From Croceivirga sp. (lineage in GTDB: Bacteria > Bacteroidota > Bacteroidia > Flavobacteriales > Flavobacteriaceae), in assembly GCA_028284935.1 (NCBI GenBank), contig JANQQQ010000038.1, positions 1 through 64,000 on the forward strand: DNA of 64,000 nt, in the 5' to 3' direction. Shown one piece after another: positions 26,925 to 35,146 of this stretch. The position numbers and the translations under genes are program-made. A model generated the notes under the pieces. It was given only the letters and a program-made list of their open reading frames with translations. It was not told the origin of the DNA and made no database searches. The number at the start of each line of letters is the position of its first letter. Within the stretch, counting starts at the first letter, position 1.

Positions 26925-27683
26925 TTATTCATCTCTCAATTCAGAGGCGATTAAGGCGATTAACCCATTAATGGCATTATCCAGTTCTTCCCTATAATCG
27001 ATAACATCTTGCGTGAAATCAAGTTTCATACCCAATAGGTTTCGAACTCTTTGATTGCTCAATATCTTGGAATAATCATTCGGATTTTCATTACTTACAT
27101 TAATTTCTGGAATGTTTGATTTGACCAATAGCAAAAAATTAATGTCTTTTTCAAAAACGTCATCTATTCGAATTTGATGTACGCTCAGTCTATCCTCAAG
27201 TGCATCGTTCAATTTTTTTAATCTATACTCGAAATCTGTGAAACTTTCATTGATTTCTTTGTTCCTAATTAAGCTGAGTTTGTTGGTGTTCTTTAGGTTG
27301 AAGTACGAGTTTACAACGGGTAAATTGCTTTGCAAATCCCAAACGGCTTGTTTGAACAGGGCATCTGAAAGATCATTTTGGCCAAAAACCCCTTTTTTGG
27401 AATCAATACCAAGAATATCAATGAGAAGCTGTTTTAATTCTTTTTCCTGAGCGATTAAAGACTCGGATTGTTGGCCGGCCAGAGTCAAATTCTCATAAAG
27501 ATTTTCTAAGATTTCCTTTTCCTCAATGGCCGCTTTTCGCCGTTCATTCCAATTGTTTATCTGTAAGGCAATCAAAATACCGATGACCACCAATACGATT
27601 TCGCCAATGGCATACAACAAGTATTTCGAGAATCGGTTCTGTTGAAGTAGTTTTTGACGTATTCGACGGAAAAATTTGATCAT
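26925..27683 (-). CDS. DUF6090 family membrane-anchored protein
   Basis: 252 residues of unknown function. N-terminal basic FFRRIRQKLL, one transmembrane helix at about 22-44 with the family-typical IGEIVLVVIGILIALQINNWNE, then a helical extracytoplasmic domain with coiled-coil tendency (55-100, 150-180). Tandem with a second member directly upstream; in the frame-corrected reading the upstream stop overlaps this ATG by 4 bases. These proteins occur in runs of paralogues in Flavobacteriaceae. Role unknown. Confidence 0.85.
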   Translation of the reverse strand: MIKFFRRIRQKLLQQNRFSKYLLYAIGEIVLVVIGILIALQINNWNERRKAAIEEKEILENLYENLTLAGQQSESLIAQEKELKQLLIDILGIDSKKGVFGQNDLSDALFKQAVWDLQSNLPVVNSYFNLKNTNKLSLIRNKEINESFTDFEYRLKKLNDALEDRLSVHQIRIDDVFEKDINFLLLVKSNIPEINVSNENPNDYSKILSNQRVRNLLGMKLDFTQDVIDYREELDNAINGLIALIASELRDE

Positions 27684-27699
27684 TGATTTAAATCTTGTT

Positions 27700-28467
27700 C
27701 TATAAGGTCCAAAATTTCAACAATTCTATTTCGTAAGCTAAAGGACTGACTTTTAGCAAGGTTGGCAAAGGTGGCGCACTGGGCAATATGGTTTTCAAAT
27801 TGAATTTCATCCAATACATCGGAAAGATTGATTTCATTTTGGTGTCCCCCAAATTAAATTCCGTTTCTATGTTTTTATCCAAATGGAATGATTGAAGAAT
27901 ATTGTCTTTCCAATATTGATTGACAATATTTCTATACATTCCTTTTTGTAACAACAGAGGCATGTAGTTGTTATTTCTGTAATGTAGCCAGACTTGTTCT
28001 TCTTCGGTAACTTGAATAGTTTCACTTGTCCACAGCGAAAGTTTTTCTTTTAATTCAGTACTTCGAATCAATTGAATTCGTCCAGAACTATTGATATCGT
28101 TAACAATAGGGTCAAAGGTTGGCGATAGCACAGTATACCCTAAATTTTTTAAGATGCTGTCGTTATTTCTTTTTGCCGGATGATCCACATAATCCAGTAG
28201 CTTGAAAGAGGCCTTGATCATATCATTTCTCAAAGTAATTTTTTGGTCCAATTGTTCAAGATTGCTTTGAAATTCCGATTGCAATTGCAGCAACAGCTCC
28301 TGTTCTTTTGTAGCATCTTTTCGGTTTTCATTCCAGTTATTGATTTGAAGGGCAATGAGGATACCGATAACCACCAGAACAATTTCCCCAATGGCGTATT
28401 TGAGGTATTGGCCCGTTTTTTGTTCAGAAAGGAGATTTTGACGAATGCGTCGAAAGAATTTAATCAT
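27700..28467 (-). CDS. DUF6090 family protein, C-terminus frameshifted
   Basis: Paralogue of the next gene: same basic N-terminus and IGEIVLVVIGILIALQINNW helix (about 23-42). The frame as it stands ends at 27700 with an odd proline-rich tail. At the C5 run 27846-27850 (G5 in the mRNA) a switch of frame gives a clean helical tail of 56 codons (starting GHQNEINLSDVLDEIQ, ending LIEQDLNQ) and a stop at 27682-27680 that overlaps the next gene's ATG by 4 bases, exactly as expected for this family. So one G appears to be missing here: a real frameshift mutation, slippage site or sequencing error. Confidence 0.8.
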   Translation of the reverse strand: MIKFFRRIRQNLLSEQKTGQYLKYAIGEIVLVVIGILIALQINNWNENRKDATKEQELLLQLQSEFQSNLEQLDQKITLRNDMIKASFKLLDYVDHPAKRNNDSILKNLGYTVLSPTFDPIVNDINSSGRIQLIRSTELKEKLSLWTSETIQVTEEEQVWLHYRNNNYMPLLLQKGMYRNIVNQYWKDNILQSFHLDKNIETEFNLGDTKMKSIFPMYWMKFNLKTILPSAPPLPTLLKVSPLAYEIELLKFWTL

Positions 28468-28535
28468 TAAAAGGTTGGTTAACTGTTAGGAAGTTAACAA
28501 AAAATGATGATCGTATATGTGTAAAAAACAAAGGG

Positions 28536-29663
28536 TTATACCCTTTCAGTGGATGCAACTTCCATTTGGGTATCCGAAAGATGGAGTTTCGACACCTTTT
28601 TTGATAGTAATCTAATCAATGGAAATACTGCGCCAAGTAATGAGAGCATCAGGCCAACCATGAAAATGTTTACTGGGGAACTCAGGATGGTCCCACTATT
28701 CAGAACTCCTAAAATCAAGGTTGTTGAAAGCGGGAAGGAAAGCGCCAAAATAGCAACCGCATAGTCGCTATCAAACGTTTTTGATTTTTTCCCCAGCTCT
28801 AAACCATCAACCAATGAAATATGGGCAAAGGGCCAAAAACTACAAGCGCTTAATCCAAAGGAAAGCATAAGTAGCATGCTATTTTGAAGTTGAAGCCCAA
28901 AAATGGAAACGAATATGGCAGTAAGAAAGAAAACCAAGCCGGCACGTATCAACAACAAGGATAAGATTTGTAAAAATTGCTTCTTCTTAATTTTCACCGC
29001 TAGCCCAATAAACAACAATACTAAGGGGGTCATCATGAGGCTGAGCTTTGAAAGTGTATTTGAAATAACAAAGGGCAAGGATTGCATGTTTAAACCTAAA
29101 ACCAGTAAGATTAAGGCTAAGCCGATAAAGAGGTTGACAGGTTCCGTCACCAAGGTTTTCAGCAATGAAACCAACTTTGCTTTACCGCCCGTACGATTTT
29201 CTTGGTTTCTGGAATAAAACCAATGCATGGCAACAAGATATAGGCCAATAAGCACAAAAACTTTGTTTCCCAAATCGGCCATGGCTGCTCTGGCCAAATA
29301 GTCCTCTCCCAAAAACTCCAGAACAAATGGAAAGCAAGATAGTCCAGGAGCCAAGGAGGGAATCAAAAGTCGAGCGGTTCGATACGAAGTAGTGTTTTTC
29401 TTAACACCAATGATTGGTAGCAAAAAAGGCGAAACTGCGAAAAGGAGCACGTTAAAAAGCACTGCCATTAGTGGCAATACCAAAAGATTTGCTTTCACTT
29501 TGATTCCCAACAAGGCAATGAAGATGGTCGCCGGAAGCGCAAGATTTAGAATGATTTTTTTGATTCCATTGATTTCCTGCGGAGATTTGAATTTGACCTT
29601 CAAAAGCATCCCAAGAAAAATAAAAACCAAGAAAACCAATGTTTTTTCGAAGCCCAATTCCAT
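28536..29663 (-). CDS. AEC-family transporter (auxin efflux carrier-like)
   Basis: 375-residue permease with about ten transmembrane helices, AEC family (PF03547). Related carriers export or import malate, other carboxylates or amino acids. Four bases downstream of the Tat-exported aminotransferase gene, so cotranscribed; this suggests the permease moves a substrate or product of that enzyme, an inference. Confidence 0.82.
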   Translation of the reverse strand: MELGFEKTLVFLVFIFLGMLLKVKFKSPQEINGIKKIILNLALPATIFIALLGIKVKANLLVLPLMAVLFNVLLFAVSPFLLPIIGVKKNTTSYRTARLLIPSLAPGLSCFPFVLEFLGEDYLARAAMADLGNKVFVLIGLYLVAMHWFYSRNQENRTGGKAKLVSLLKTLVTEPVNLFIGLALILLVLGLNMQSLPFVISNTLSKLSLMMTPLVLLFIGLAVKIKKKQFLQILSLLLIRAGLVFFLTAIFVSIFGLQLQNSMLLMLSFGLSACSFWPFAHISLVDGLELGKKSKTFDSDYAVAILALSFPLSTTLILGVLNSGTILSSPVNIFMVGLMLSLLGAVFPLIRLLSKKVSKLHLSDTQMEVASTERV

Positions 29664-29667
29664 AGAA

Positions 29668-30861
29668 CTATACCAATACTTTGGTAATGGCTTCCGTAAA
29701 AAGTTTCATTTCATCAAGTGTGCCCATACTTACCCTACACCACTTTTTCCCCATAAATTCAAATGCCCTGACACCTACTTTTTGCTCGGTCATTTGATTT
29801 AAAAAGGCTTTCCCTTCCATTTCAATGGGGAATATCATAAAACTTGTATGCGAGGGAACGGGTTCAAAGCCCAAATTCGTAAGGGCATCGAAGGTATATT
29901 TTCTTGCTTCCGCATTGAGCTTTCTAGAGGAATCTAAAAACGCTACATCGTCCATAGCTGCCATAGCCGCAAAAACCGAGGGATAACTAATGCCCATGCC
30001 AGCCCGTGTAATACGTTGTAGTCTGTCCAGAGTAGCTTCTTGGGCAACGGCATACCCTACACGAAGACCGGCCATACCATGGATTTTGGAAAATGTTCTG
30101 GCAATGATCACATCTTTGCCCTCGTTGATCAATGAGACCATGCTGTGTTTGGCCCCTTCCTCCAAAAACCACAAATAGGCTTCGTCTACAAATACGGGTA
30201 CTTTTTCGGAAACCCTCGAGCAGAAGTCCAACAGCTTTTTGCTATCGGTTATGGTGCCTGTAGGATTGTTGGGGTTGCAGATGTACACCAACTTGGTATT
30301 TTCATCAATAGCGGCTTCCATAGCTTCCAAATCATGGGACCAGTTGTCCTTTAGGGGTACGGGCTTCCATGTTCCGCCTACAGCTTCTGCTACCCGAATC
30401 AACGACATGTATGCCGGGTCTGCAGAAACCACGTTACCTCCGTTCATAAACAATACCATGGCTGTTTTCTCCAAAAGATCCGAAGAGCCAGGTCCCATCA
30501 TAATATTTTTGGAGGTAACACCCTCGAAATCTGCAATTTTGTCCACAAGTTGGAATAATTCCTTCCATGCATAACGGTTTCCTCCGGCTGCCGCCTTTTT
30601 TAGGGCGTCCAATCCCATGGGTGAAGGGCCGTAGGGATTTTCATTGGCATTGAGTTTGGCTTCCAAAACAGGGAATTCCCTTACATCTTCAGGGAGAAAC
30701 TCTTTAAAAAATGGACTATAAACAGCATTTCCCTCCATATCCAGTTCTAAGGGTAAGGAGGGGTTTTTGGAAAATCCCAAATAAGGAGTGGCCATCAAGC
30801 CGCCAGCGGTAAGCGCAGAAGTTTTTAGCCAATTTCTGCGGTTGATTTTGGTTGGATTCAC
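29668..30861 (-). CDS. Tat-exported PLP-dependent aminotransferase (HisC-like)
   Basis: 397 residues. Twin-arginine type N-terminus NRRNWLKTSALTAGG (8-22) followed by a class I/II aminotransferase fold close to histidinol-phosphate aminotransferase: NANENPYGPS near 68-77, NPNNPTG near 195-201, DEAYLWF near 224, and the PLP-binding Lys in TFSKIHGMAGLRVGYA near 254. Export of a PLP aminotransferase is unusual, but this Tat-bearing form recurs in Bacteroidota. No histidine biosynthesis genes are near, so a hisC role is unlikely. Confidence 0.85.
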   Translation of the reverse strand: MNPTKINRRNWLKTSALTAGGLMATPYLGFSKNPSLPLELDMEGNAVYSPFFKEFLPEDVREFPVLEAKLNANENPYGPSPMGLDALKKAAAGGNRYAWKELFQLVDKIADFEGVTSKNIMMGPGSSDLLEKTAMVLFMNGGNVVSADPAYMSLIRVAEAVGGTWKPVPLKDNWSHDLEAMEAAIDENTKLVYICNPNNPTGTITDSKKLLDFCSRVSEKVPVFVDEAYLWFLEEGAKHSMVSLINEGKDVIIARTFSKIHGMAGLRVGYAVAQEATLDRLQRITRAGMGISYPSVFAAMAAMDDVAFLDSSRKLNAEARKYTFDALTNLGFEPVPSHTSFMIFPIEMEGKAFLNQMTEQKVGVRAFEFMGKKWCRVSMGTLDEMKLFTEAITKVLV

Positions 30862-31018
30862 GGTATGGAAATTTTAGTGTTAGCAATACCCCAAGTTACA
30901 GGGAGCCTTTTGTAAATCCTATGGTAAAACCATAAAAATCAATGGGTTGAAATCTGGAAATCGTAATTAGACCCCATCGTAATTATTAGATTCAAAAAAT
31001 TAAACAGAACTAAAGCAC

Positions 31019-31414
31019 CTATTTGGCCAGGATACCGTCCATTTCAAGAAGTGGTATGGGTACAGTATTTTGCTCATTTACACTGTTCTTTTCAAAGAGA
31101 AACCGTTTTTCAAACAGCTTATTTTCGGCATAGAAAGTCACGAAGAATTCGTTGGTCAATCGCAACACTTCCTCTTGCACCATTTCAATTTTTTCAAATC
31201 CCTTTGATGGAATATTCCCAAAGGCATACCGCAAAATGGAAGTTTTCTTCTCCCCATCAAAACCTTTTGAAACAATGAGCACCATATCTATGGGTGTTGA
31301 CCTATTATTTATGATATAGGCGTTCCAGTCCTTGTTCAGGAACTCTTTGTTCCATTCACGAACCAAAGCAATATGTACATCTTTTGCAATGGGAATTTCA
31401 ATATCCTTTTTCAC
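31019..31414 (-). CDS. conserved hypothetical protein next to pheS
   Basis: 131 residues, cytosolic, mixed alpha-beta, no recognised motif. Contains several aromatic-rich strands (FFVTFYAENKLFEKRFLF) and ends in a hydrophobic tail LLEMDGILAK. Eight bases downstream of pheS on the same strand, so in its operon. Function unknown. Confidence 0.75.
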   Translation of the reverse strand: MKKDIEIPIAKDVHIALVREWNKEFLNKDWNAYIINNRSTPIDMVLIVSKGFDGEKKTSILRYAFGNIPSKGFEKIEMVQEEVLRLTNEFFVTFYAENKLFEKRFLFEKNSVNEQNTVPIPLLEMDGILAK

Positions 31415-31422
31415 GAGAGGTA

Positions 31423-32442
31423 TTAAAGGGCGGATTTAAACTGCTCCAAAAAGCGAACATCATTTTCGCTAAGTAGACGAATGTCCGGGATTTGATACAA
31501 CAGCATTGTTATACGATCAATACCAACCCCAAAGGCAAATCCGGAATATTGATCAGGGTCAATTTTGCAATTGGAAAGTACATTTGGATCCACCATGCCA
31601 CAACCCCCAATTTCCAACCAACCCGTGCCCTTTGTAATTCTTCGATCGATTTCATTTTCCAAGCCCCAATAGACGTCAACTTCAGCGCTGGGTTCCGTAA
31701 ATGGGAAGTAGGATGGCCGCAATCGAATTTTTGATTTACCGAACATTTCTGAAGTGAAGTACTGCAGTGTTTGCTTTAGGTCAGCAAAGGAGACATCCTT
31801 ATCAACGTACAATCCCTCCACTTGATGGAAAAAGCAATGAGATCGTGCCGAAATAGCCTCGTTGCGATACACGCGTCCGGGAGAAATGGTCCGTATAGGG
31901 GGAGTATTTTCTTCCATATACCTTATCTGAACCGAAGAGGTATGTGTACGTAAAAGAATATCCGGATTGGTCTGCACAAAAAAGGTATCCTGCATATCCC
32001 TGGCCGGATGGTATTCTGGCAAGTTCAATGCTGTAAAATTATGCCAGTCATCCTCAATTTCCGGCCCTTCCGAAACGTTGAAACCAATTCTGGAAAAAAT
32101 ATCAATAATCTGGTTTTTTACAATACTGATGGGGTGTCTAGCGCCCAAGGAAATAGGGTCTCCCGGTTTTGTAAGATCTCCATATTTTCCTTCGGATATG
32201 GTAGTGGATTCGAGTGCTACCTTTAGGTCATTGACTTTTTCGGTAGCGGTGGTCTTTAGTTGATTGATAACCTGCCCGTACTCTTTTTTTTGTTCGTTGG
32301 GTACACTTTTGAAGGCTGCAAAGAATTCATTAAGTAGCCCTTTTTTCCCCAAGTATTTGATACGGAAATTTTCAATTTCGTCCCGTGAAGTTGAAGAAAA
32401 CTGCTCTACCTGAGCGATATGTTGTTTAAGGATTTCAATCAT
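31423..32442 (-). CDS. pheS: phenylalanyl-tRNA synthetase alpha subunit
   Basis: Charges tRNA-Phe together with PheT, which is not in the window. 339 residues: N-terminal coiled coil (1-95), then the class II catalytic core with motif 2 around LLRTHTSSVQIRYME (about 168) and motif 3 in AFGVGIDRITMLLYQIPDIR (about 302-321). The GCGMVDPNVL stretch near 280 lines the active site. Promoter with a perfect -7 box just upstream. Confidence 0.95.
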   Translation of the reverse strand: MIEILKQHIAQVEQFSSTSRDEIENFRIKYLGKKGLLNEFFAAFKSVPNEQKKEYGQVINQLKTTATEKVNDLKVALESTTISEGKYGDLTKPGDPISLGARHPISIVKNQIIDIFSRIGFNVSEGPEIEDDWHNFTALNLPEYHPARDMQDTFFVQTNPDILLRTHTSSVQIRYMEENTPPIRTISPGRVYRNEAISARSHCFFHQVEGLYVDKDVSFADLKQTLQYFTSEMFGKSKIRLRPSYFPFTEPSAEVDVYWGLENEIDRRITKGTGWLEIGGCGMVDPNVLSNCKIDPDQYSGFAFGVGIDRITMLLYQIPDIRLLSENDVRFLEQFKSAL

Positions 32443-32464
32443 AACTGGGCACTTTCTAAGTTGG

Positions 32465-32472
32465 CAAATGTA
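32465..32472 (-). promoter_or_regulatory. -7 box of the pheS promoter
   Basis: Reverse-strand TACATTTG, 22 bases from the pheS ATG; exact TAnnTTTG. -33 TTG not found at 18-20 bases. Confidence 0.5.
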
Positions 32473-32634
32473 AGAATTTGTGCAGGAAGATAATCGTTTT
32501 AGGTGCTCTAGGCTATTAGATTTACAATGACCTAATCACCCCTATGCTAAAGACGGGGGATTCTTTCAATATAAATGCAAAGGGATAGGTTCTCCTTGGA
32601 TTTTGCCTCTGGTACAATTGGAGGAATTGCACTT

Positions 32635-34218
32635 TTAATTTGTTTTAGGCTTTGATCTAAAAAAGGTAATGTAACTATTAGGGTTTTCAATGGTTCCCCT
32701 TTCCGAAATTAATTTAGTGCGAATGTTACGTTCTTGGGCTTTGGGTATAAAGTCCTCTAATATTTCAATGATATCATTATCCAAATACCGTGTTTTTTTA
32801 ACATCCAATTCAAGGTAGGAATCCTCCGGAATACTGTCCAGTTCTTTTAAAATGGCGCCCTTATTGAAAAAGGTCACTTCTTCAGCGAAAGTCATTTTAA
32901 TGACATCAACTTTGCCCTCGTGGTTTTCTTCTATATGAAGGAAATGTGAGTTTTGATAGCTTTTGATCAATATCACTACAATACCCACGGCCAATCCCAT
33001 GCCAATCCCAATGAGCAGGTCAGTGAATACTATGCCAAGCACCGTTACGGTGAATGGAATAAACTGTTTCCACCCCAATTTATACATCTTTTTAAAGAGG
33101 GCAGGTTTGGCTAATTTATATCCTACCAAAAACAAGACCGCAGCCAAAACGGATAGGGGAATCATGTTCAACAATCGTGGAATAAGGATTACCGAAATCA
33201 AAAGAAAGAAACCATGGATAATGGCAGATGCCTTGGTCTGCCCACCCGATTGCACATTGGCAGAACTTCTAACAATAACCTGCGTTATGGGCAGTCCACC
33301 AATGAAACCAGAAATCATATTACCGGTTCCCTGTGCCAAAAGCTCCCTATTGGTCGGCGTTACCCTTTTGTGGGGATCTAATTTATCGGTGGCCTCCACA
33401 CAAAGGAGGGTTTCCAGACTTGCTACAAGGGCAACCGTAAATGCAGTAACCCATATTTCTGGATTTCCTATTACTCCAAAATTTGGAAAACTGAATTGAC
33501 CAAAAAAGGATGTTGCATCCTCAGGAATAGGAACGCTGACCAAATTTTCAACCGGTATGCCCAAGGTCTCATTGTTTTTGGTAAATACATAAAAGATAAT
33601 TCCAACCACTACAGCAACAAGAGGTCCTTGGATCAACTCAAAAATTTTCCCTCTCTTTTTTAAAACTACCTCCCATAGTATCAAAATACCAAGGGCCACC
33701 AATGCAATGATAGTTGAGCCCGGACTAATAAAATTTATGGCATTTATGATTTCTGAAAAGGTATTTTCCCCATCAACTTGGAAGAAGGCAAAATCCCCTT
33801 CTGGATCGGAATCATAACCGAAAAAATGCGGTATTTGTTTTAAGATAATAATGATTCCAATTCCGGTTAACATTCCTTTAATCACCGAAGAAGGAAAATA
33901 GTATCCAATAATACCCGCCTTTAAAACACCAAAAATGATTTGTATAATTCCCCCTAAAACAACAGCCACCAAGAAGTTCTGATAACCTCCCAGAGCCCCA
34001 ATAGCCGTTAATACAATGGCCGCCAGCCCCGCCGCTGGACCGCTGACCCCTATTTGCGATCCACTGAGCGATCCAACTACAATACCCCCAATAATACCAG
34101 CAATTAGGCCAGAAAACAATGGTGCCCCACTGGCTAATGCAATACCCAAACACAGTGGAAGAGCCACAAAGAATACTACAATACTGGCAGGAAGGTCTTT
34201 TTTTAAATTCTTGAACAT
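32635..34218 (-). CDS. SulP-family anion transporter with STAS domain
   Basis: 527 residues. Membrane domain of the SulP/SLC26 type (about 1-415; LPLCLGIALASGAPLFSGL near 20, GVSGPAAGLAAIVLTAIG near 57, FIGGLPITQVIVRSSAN near 300) followed by a cytoplasmic STAS domain (about 430-520; ELDVKKTRYLDNDIIEIL). Bacterial members carry sulfate, bicarbonate or dicarboxylates; the substrate is not clear here and no carbonic anhydrase gene is adjacent. A second SulP gene begins at 62594. Preceded by a 160-base leader region with a -7 box. Confidence 0.9.
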   Translation of the reverse strand: MFKNLKKDLPASIVVFFVALPLCLGIALASGAPLFSGLIAGIIGGIVVGSLSGSQIGVSGPAAGLAAIVLTAIGALGGYQNFLVAVVLGGIIQIIFGVLKAGIIGYYFPSSVIKGMLTGIGIIIILKQIPHFFGYDSDPEGDFAFFQVDGENTFSEIINAINFISPGSTIIALVALGILILWEVVLKKRGKIFELIQGPLVAVVVGIIFYVFTKNNETLGIPVENLVSVPIPEDATSFFGQFSFPNFGVIGNPEIWVTAFTVALVASLETLLCVEATDKLDPHKRVTPTNRELLAQGTGNMISGFIGGLPITQVIVRSSANVQSGGQTKASAIIHGFFLLISVILIPRLLNMIPLSVLAAVLFLVGYKLAKPALFKKMYKLGWKQFIPFTVTVLGIVFTDLLIGIGMGLAVGIVVILIKSYQNSHFLHIEENHEGKVDVIKMTFAEEVTFFNKGAILKELDSIPEDSYLELDVKKTRYLDNDIIEILEDFIPKAQERNIRTKLISERGTIENPNSYITFFRSKPKTN

Positions 34219-34341
34219 TATTAGGTTGTTTTTGGCCTTCGGTTGTTGTGAAGACTGTTTAGATATTTTTTTGAACTAGGAATTTAAGAAGAATTCCTAT
34301 TAGGATTGACATAAAAGTTTCAACCCATCGAGCAATCAAAA

Positions 34342-34349
34342 CAAATATA
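34342..34349 (-). promoter_or_regulatory. -7 box upstream of the first SulP gene
   Basis: Reverse-strand TATATTTG, exact TAnnTTTG, about 124 bases before the SulP ATG and just after the BatE stop. It implies a leader of about 118 bases. -33 not clear. Confidence 0.45.
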
Positions 34350-34381
34350 ACAGTAATACTATCAAGTCTTTGTTAATTGTT

Positions 34382-35146
34382 TTAAAAATCCTTTAACAAT
34401 TTAAGACTTTCTGAAGGCATCCAACCGGTTTGCCCATCAGCTATTTTAATTTTACTCCAATCTTCAAGGGATTCAAGCACATTTACTTTTGTGCCCTCAT
34501 GAAGGGCAAATACTTTTTCACTACGTTCATTAGGTTCAGAGGTGATGACTACCTCGCGTTCAAAAATAATGGCTGGGTTTTTTGAGTTTTGATCCCGGTT
34601 TCCCACATATCCTATAACCACTGAGAAAATGGATACGAAAAGGGCAGTGTTTGCTGCAATAAAGGCGATTCTTTTGTACGTAGCCGAATACAGGACGTAA
34701 TACGTGATGAAGCCTAAGACAAAGAGCAATATCATGGCCACGGCCAAATACCCCCATTGATCGGGCGTTAACGCTAGAACCACAGCATCATGTAGTCTTG
34801 TCATTGCGGTTTTCGGCATTTTGTCTATGGCATCCAGTCGCATATTTTGAGCAAAGCCCAGGTTGTTTTTAATTTCTTGATCATTAGGTTCCAGCAGTAG
34901 TGCTTTTTCATAATAGTAAATGCTTGGGCCAATTTCATCCAACTTGTAATGACAGTTTCCAAGGTTAAAGTACAGCTCAGCAGAATGTTTGCCATTCTCT
35001 AGAATATCATTGTAGAGATTAATGGCTTTTTGGTATTCACCCTCGTTGTAGGCTTCTGTTGCCTTTTGGAACAACACTTCACTTTGGCCAAGGCCTTTGA
35101 ATCCAAGTAACAGGCATACTATGACAAAAATTTTGGTTATGCTCAT
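34382..35146 (-). CDS. batE: BatE: TPR and SH3-domain membrane protein
   Basis: 254 residues: signal peptide (1-20), two to three TPR repeats (about 25-110; AYNEGEYQKAINLYNDIL, AELYFNLGNCHYKLDEIGPSIYYYEKAL), two membrane helices (about 135-185), and a bacterial SH3 domain at the C-terminus (about 205-250; GTKVNVLESLEDWSKIKIADG). Last gene of the moxR-bat cluster, overlapping batD by 4 bases. The Bat proteins are thought to form an envelope complex used in aerotolerance or stress; mechanism is open. Confidence 0.85.
   Translation of the reverse strand: MSITKIFVIVCLLLGFKGLGQSEVLFQKATEAYNEGEYQKAINLYNDILENGKHSAELYFNLGNCHYKLDEIGPSIYYYEKALLLEPNDQEIKNNLGFAQNMRLDAIDKMPKTAMTRLHDAVVLALTPDQWGYLAVAMILLFVLGFITYYVLYSATYKRIAFIAANTALFVSIFSVVIGYVGNRDQNSKNPAIIFEREVVITSEPNERSEKVFALHEGTKVNVLESLEDWSKIKIADGQTGWMPSESLKLLKDF

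Noticed and set aside
29668-30861. Histidine biosynthesis hisC
   Set aside because: Tat signal and absence of other his genes make a biosynthetic role unlikely.
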